DNA of 17,190 nucleotides from Pontiellaceae bacterium. Its GTDB lineage: Bacteria > Verrucomicrobiota > Kiritimatiellia > Kiritimatiellales > Tichowtungiaceae. Position 1 is the first letter of the stretch, and the number at the start of each line of letters is the position of its first letter. This document shows positions 15,152-17,190 of the stretch, one piece after another. The stretch lies in contig JAOZMR010000026.1 in the NCBI GenBank assembly GCA_029934215.1, positions 1-17,190 of the forward strand, read 5' to 3'. The notes beneath the pieces are model-generated. The model ran no database searches, was not told the origin of the DNA, and saw only the letters and a list, made by a program, of their open reading frames with translations. The translations under genes were made by a program, and so were the position numbers.

Positions 15152-15793
15152 ATGAAAACAAAACTCATCACCGTCGGAGCCTACAGCGTAAACTGCGCCA
15201 TCATCTGGGGCGACGCCAAACGGGCGCTCATCATCGACCCCGGCTTCGACGCACCCCACATCCAAAACCACCTAAAAACCAACAACCTCACCGTCGCTGG
15301 CTATCTACTCACCCACGGGCACGCCGACCACATCAACGCGCTCGCCGAACTACACGCCAGCAACCCAGCCCTAATCTATCTCCACACAGAAGACGAAAAA
15401 TGGACCTTCACCGCCGTCAACCAGATCCCGCCCCACTACCCAGTCCCACCCAAACCCCATGCCAACCTTCCAACCCTTGGAAAAAACGAACTCAAATTCT
15501 CCAACCCTTGGAAGATTGCCGACCTAACCTTCCAAACCCTGGAAACCCCCGGTCACACACCCGGCGGCGTATGCTATTGGTTTACAAACGAAAACATCTG
15601 CTTCACCGGCGACACCCTATTCAAAGGCTCCTGCGGACGCACCGATCTACCCGGCGGCGACGGAAGAATCCTCGCGAAATCGCTCGAAAAACTTGCCGCA
15701 CTCCCGCCAGAAACACGAATCATCCCGGGGCACGGCGACGAAACAACTATCTCCCACGAACTCAAAACCAACTTCTTCCTTCAGCCGCACTGA
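15152..15793 (+). CDS. Metallo-beta-lactamase-fold hydrolase, glyoxalase II-like
   Basis: At 213 residues this is a compact MBL-fold enzyme of the glyoxalase II-like (YcbL/YqgX) type. The dinuclear metal motif THGHADH is at 54-60. The further ligands are His135 (TPGHTPGG), Asp154 (FTGDTLF) and His194 (IPGHGDET). GRTDLPGGD (162-170) is typical of the subgroup. Proteins of this kind hydrolyse thioesters such as S-lactoylglutathione, but many have unknown substrates. The ATG comes one base after the previous stop, so translation is likely coupled; there is no strong Shine-Dalgarno. The stretch at residues 106-131, before the third metal ligand, is encoded by three palindromes spaced 31 bp apart. 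The length is normal, so these copies probably replace or reshape a variable loop rather than add much. Confidence 0.9.
   Translation: MKTKLITVGAYSVNCAIIWGDAKRALIIDPGFDAPHIQNHLKTNNLTVAGYLLTHGHADHINALAELHASNPALIYLHTEDEKWTFTAVNQIPPHYPVPPKPHANLPTLGKNELKFSNPWKIADLTFQTLETPGHTPGGVCYWFTNENICFTGDTLFKGSCGRTDLPGGDGRILAKSLEKLAALPPETRIIPGHGDETTISHELKTNFFLQPH
15468..15544. repeat. Three-copy array of the TTCCAAnCnTTGGAA palindrome, 31-bp period
   Basis: Copies are at 15468-15482 (exact, TTCCAACCCTTGGAA), 15499-15513 (first base C) and 15530-15544 (TTCCAAACCCTGGAA). Start-to-start distances are exactly 31 and 31 bases, close to three helical turns. Relative to the hydrolase gene the copies are in three different reading frames, so protein conservation cannot explain them. 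The 16-base spacers are not alike. Confidence 0.85.
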
Positions 15794-15811
15794 TCTACGC
15801 AAAACAGTAAC

Positions 15812-16207
15812 ATGAGACATCACAAGGCAATGCAGTGGGAAAAACGTCTCAAAAACGTATTCGATGAGATCGATAACGAACTAGAAGCAACCTATAAAGG
15901 GAGTTGGCAGCGGCACCCAGCACGACCGGCGCACCATACAACATCCAACCCAGAAGCAGACGGATTGTTTAACGTCGGCGCGGCGTTTTCGAGCGGCATC
16001 GGGTCAAAACACGGACCGGGTTACACGGTCGAAATCCGGCTTTCGACACTATCAACCATTTCCTCGACTCTCCGAGAAACCATCAAAACGCACGTCTTCC
16101 AAGCATTGGAAGAAAAGCTCCCCACCGCATTTCCAGGAAAAAAACTCTACGTATCAGAGGATCGCGGGATGATCCGTATTCACGGGGATCTAAGCCTAGA
16201 TGGCTAA
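15812..16207 (+). CDS. Conserved-looking small hypothetical protein
   Basis: A 131-residue soluble protein with no named family that I can support. The N-terminal third is charged and helical (WEKRLKNVFDEIDNELE). A segment with TSNPEADGLFNVGAAF, then GPGYTVEIRLSTL, and the end IRIHGDLSL look like conserved blocks. No signal peptide or membrane helix is present. The start is uncertain: ATG 15812 has no Shine-Dalgarno, and ATG 15830 (MQWEKRL, the more natural beginning) has AAGG only two bases away. It follows the hydrolase by 18 bases. An exact palindrome at 16097-16111 lies in its last third. The same reading frame stays open after its stop. Confidence 0.7.
   Translation: MRHHKAMQWEKRLKNVFDEIDNELEATYKGSWQRHPARPAHHTTSNPEADGLFNVGAAFSSGIGSKHGPGYTVEIRLSTLSTISSTLRETIKTHVFQALEEKLPTAFPGKKLYVSEDRGMIRIHGDLSLDG
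16097..16111. repeat. TTCCAAnCnTTGGAA palindrome copy (exact)
   Basis: TTCCAAGCATTGGAA, inside the 131-residue hypothetical gene, in a stretch coding for VFQALEE. Confidence 0.75.
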
Positions 16208-17015
16208 ACCGTAAAACAGCGAAAAAAACGGCATTGTTATATCTCCGGCGACAACATCAACATTGACAACTGCAAACTAATCTCCGAATGGCTGAATACC
16301 TTTTTAGAAAAACCCGTCTGCTTGCCGACATGCATAGACGCTTCCAGACTTTGGAACCGGATCGAGGCTTTCGGATTCGAAGCTGAACACGAGGTCGAAC
16401 GTTTCTCTTCTGCGTTTAGAGGATCCTCGTCACAACAAGCTCGCTGGATGTTGTTATACTCCCGCACAACCGCGCTTGAGCGGTACGCCGCGACGATCGC
16501 AAACTATTCACTAACTCAGCATGGTTGCGTTGAGGTGATTCAGACCGTTTTAGAAAGCTCGAAAGACGTCCACACAATTCTTGAACTGGTCGATTTAAGA
16601 AACAAACAAAACGACATCAAACAAGCGTTTAAATTAGAAGAACTACTAAAACTTTTAGTTGAGCACTTTATCACAATGAACACCTGGGAAGATGAAGTCG
16701 TAAAATCGTTAGCTCGTGCACAAGCCGCAGACGGAAACATTGGAGAATTTTTCGGGCGACTGTTTTTTCGGAATGATGGGCGGTCCAACTTCGTTTGACT
16801 TCCGAATTCCCCGCGCAGAGCTATTTGAAATCTTTTCAGAAAAAGAACCAACAAAAGCGGATCTCTTTGAGCAAATCATTGATAAGGAAGAGGTCACCTG
16901 TCGCAAGCACAGCAAGAACCTGGAAGACATGTTACAGCAAAGAATGGAGGTAACCGTTCACGGGGGTGAAAATCAGCAATGGCAATTAGGTGGAAATTTT
17001 GTTTTTTTCAACTAA
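16208..17015 (+). pseudogene. Frameshifted gene of unknown function
   Basis: The frame directly after the preceding stop is open to 16798, but has no ATG or GTG; the first usable start is TTG 16322. Near the end, T6 at 16763-16768 marks a frame change. Removing one T joins the upstream frame (ending GNIGEFFGRLFF) to a downstream frame continuing GMMGGPTSFDFRIPRAEL to the stop at 17013-17015. Both halves look like real protein: the first is helical and charged (VHTILELVDLRNKQNDI), the second soluble and charged. Together they could code for about 230-269 residues. I do not recognise the family. The missing start plus the frameshift suggest decay. A sequencing error in the T-run or programmed slippage are alternatives. 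Confidence 0.5.
16342..16356. repeat. TTCCAAnCnTTGGAA palindrome copy (one mismatch)
   Basis: TTCCAGACTTTGGAA; the sixth base is G for A. It lies in the frameshifted gene, in the stretch coding for SRLWN. Confidence 0.5.
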
Positions 17016-17190
17016 CCTTCTCCCGAAATTGACATTGAAATTTTCTTATCATCAAAGCAAGAACCGTAGCCAAACCCTTCTATTATTGGTTTTCGCGAGT
17101 TTACAATGCCTGCCGCGAAGGTGTTTTGTGCGTAATTTAGGCTCTTCACGAATGTGCGTTTTTTAGAGGCTTTTCGCTCCCCTATTTGAG
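17012..17190 (-). CDS. 3' end of an unidentified minus-strand gene (partial)
   Basis: Read on the minus strand from the right edge, a frame is open for 58 codons to TAG at 17012-17014. It has a natural amino-acid mix, including NYAQNTFAAGIVNSRKP and then EGFGYGSCFDDKKI, ending SGEG. No family is recognised. It is not long enough to rule out chance, but there is no other coding frame here, and its stop overlaps the stop of the convergent plus-strand frame (17013-17015) by two bases. The rest of the gene lies outside the window. Confidence 0.4.
   Translation of the reverse strand, partial: QIGERKASKKRTFVKSLNYAQNTFAAGIVNSRKPIIEGFGYGSCFDDKKISMSISGEG

Noticed and set aside
15468..15544. CRISPR-like array because of regular spacing
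   Set aside because: The repeated unit is only 15 bp, the copies are imperfect, there are only three with 16-base gaps, and they lie inside a conserved enzyme gene. No cas gene is near.
2322..16356. The palindromes as ordinary intrinsic terminators
   Set aside because: Nine of ten lie within genes, and they mostly lack a following T-run. The stems are only six bases and AT-containing.

Overview
The window looks like chromosomal DNA from a heterotrophic, probably anaerobic member of the PVC bacteria (Kiritimatiellota or Lentisphaerae-like). This is inference. It rests on a Ser-type sulfatase remnant behind the tail of a sialate O-acetylesterase-like protein, a three-subunit Na+-pumping oxaloacetate decarboxylase, a CysK/Rrf2 pair, and many copies of a palindrome, TTCCAAnCnTTGGAA. 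No rRNA or tRNA gene is present to fix the taxonomy.

Layout. Positions 1-2040 are visibly AT-richer than the rest and look like accessory DNA. They hold an esterase tail, a sulfatase gene cut off after about 78 codons, an unusual fusion of a RadC-type N-terminal domain to an N6/N4 DNA methyltransferase, and a small ORF joined to it by an ATGA overlap. Positions 2063-5281 encode full-length carB. Positions 5330-10510 are a run of minus-strand genes: an Rrf2 regulator and cysK as one probable operon, then an NAD-dependent epimerase, a LysM/TPR lipoprotein and mutL as a second. Positions 10709-14272 are the oadG-oadA-oadB operon on the plus strand. It continues with a membrane/coiled-coil protein of unknown function (14311) and a glyoxalase II-like metallo-beta-lactamase hydrolase (15152). 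The right end has a small conserved-looking hypothetical gene, a frameshifted gene of unknown function, and the 3' end of a minus-strand gene that runs off the window.

How the parts work together. OadA takes the carboxyl group from oxaloacetate onto biotin, OadB decarboxylates carboxybiotin and exports Na+, and OadG anchors the complex, so this operon would make a sodium gradient during fermentation. OadB carries an unusual secreted N-terminal extension of about 145 residues. The Rrf2 protein has a three-cysteine cluster and sits directly before cysK, which suggests cysteine- or Fe-S-dependent control of cysteine synthesis. CarB and MutL are housekeeping.

The most unusual signal is at the DNA level. 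Five exact and five one-mismatch copies of TTCCAAnnnTTGGAA occur in 17 kb, against about 0.001 exact copies expected. They lie both inside and between genes, always with C at the centre on the plus strand. Three copies are spaced exactly 31 bp apart inside the hydrolase gene, each in a different reading frame.
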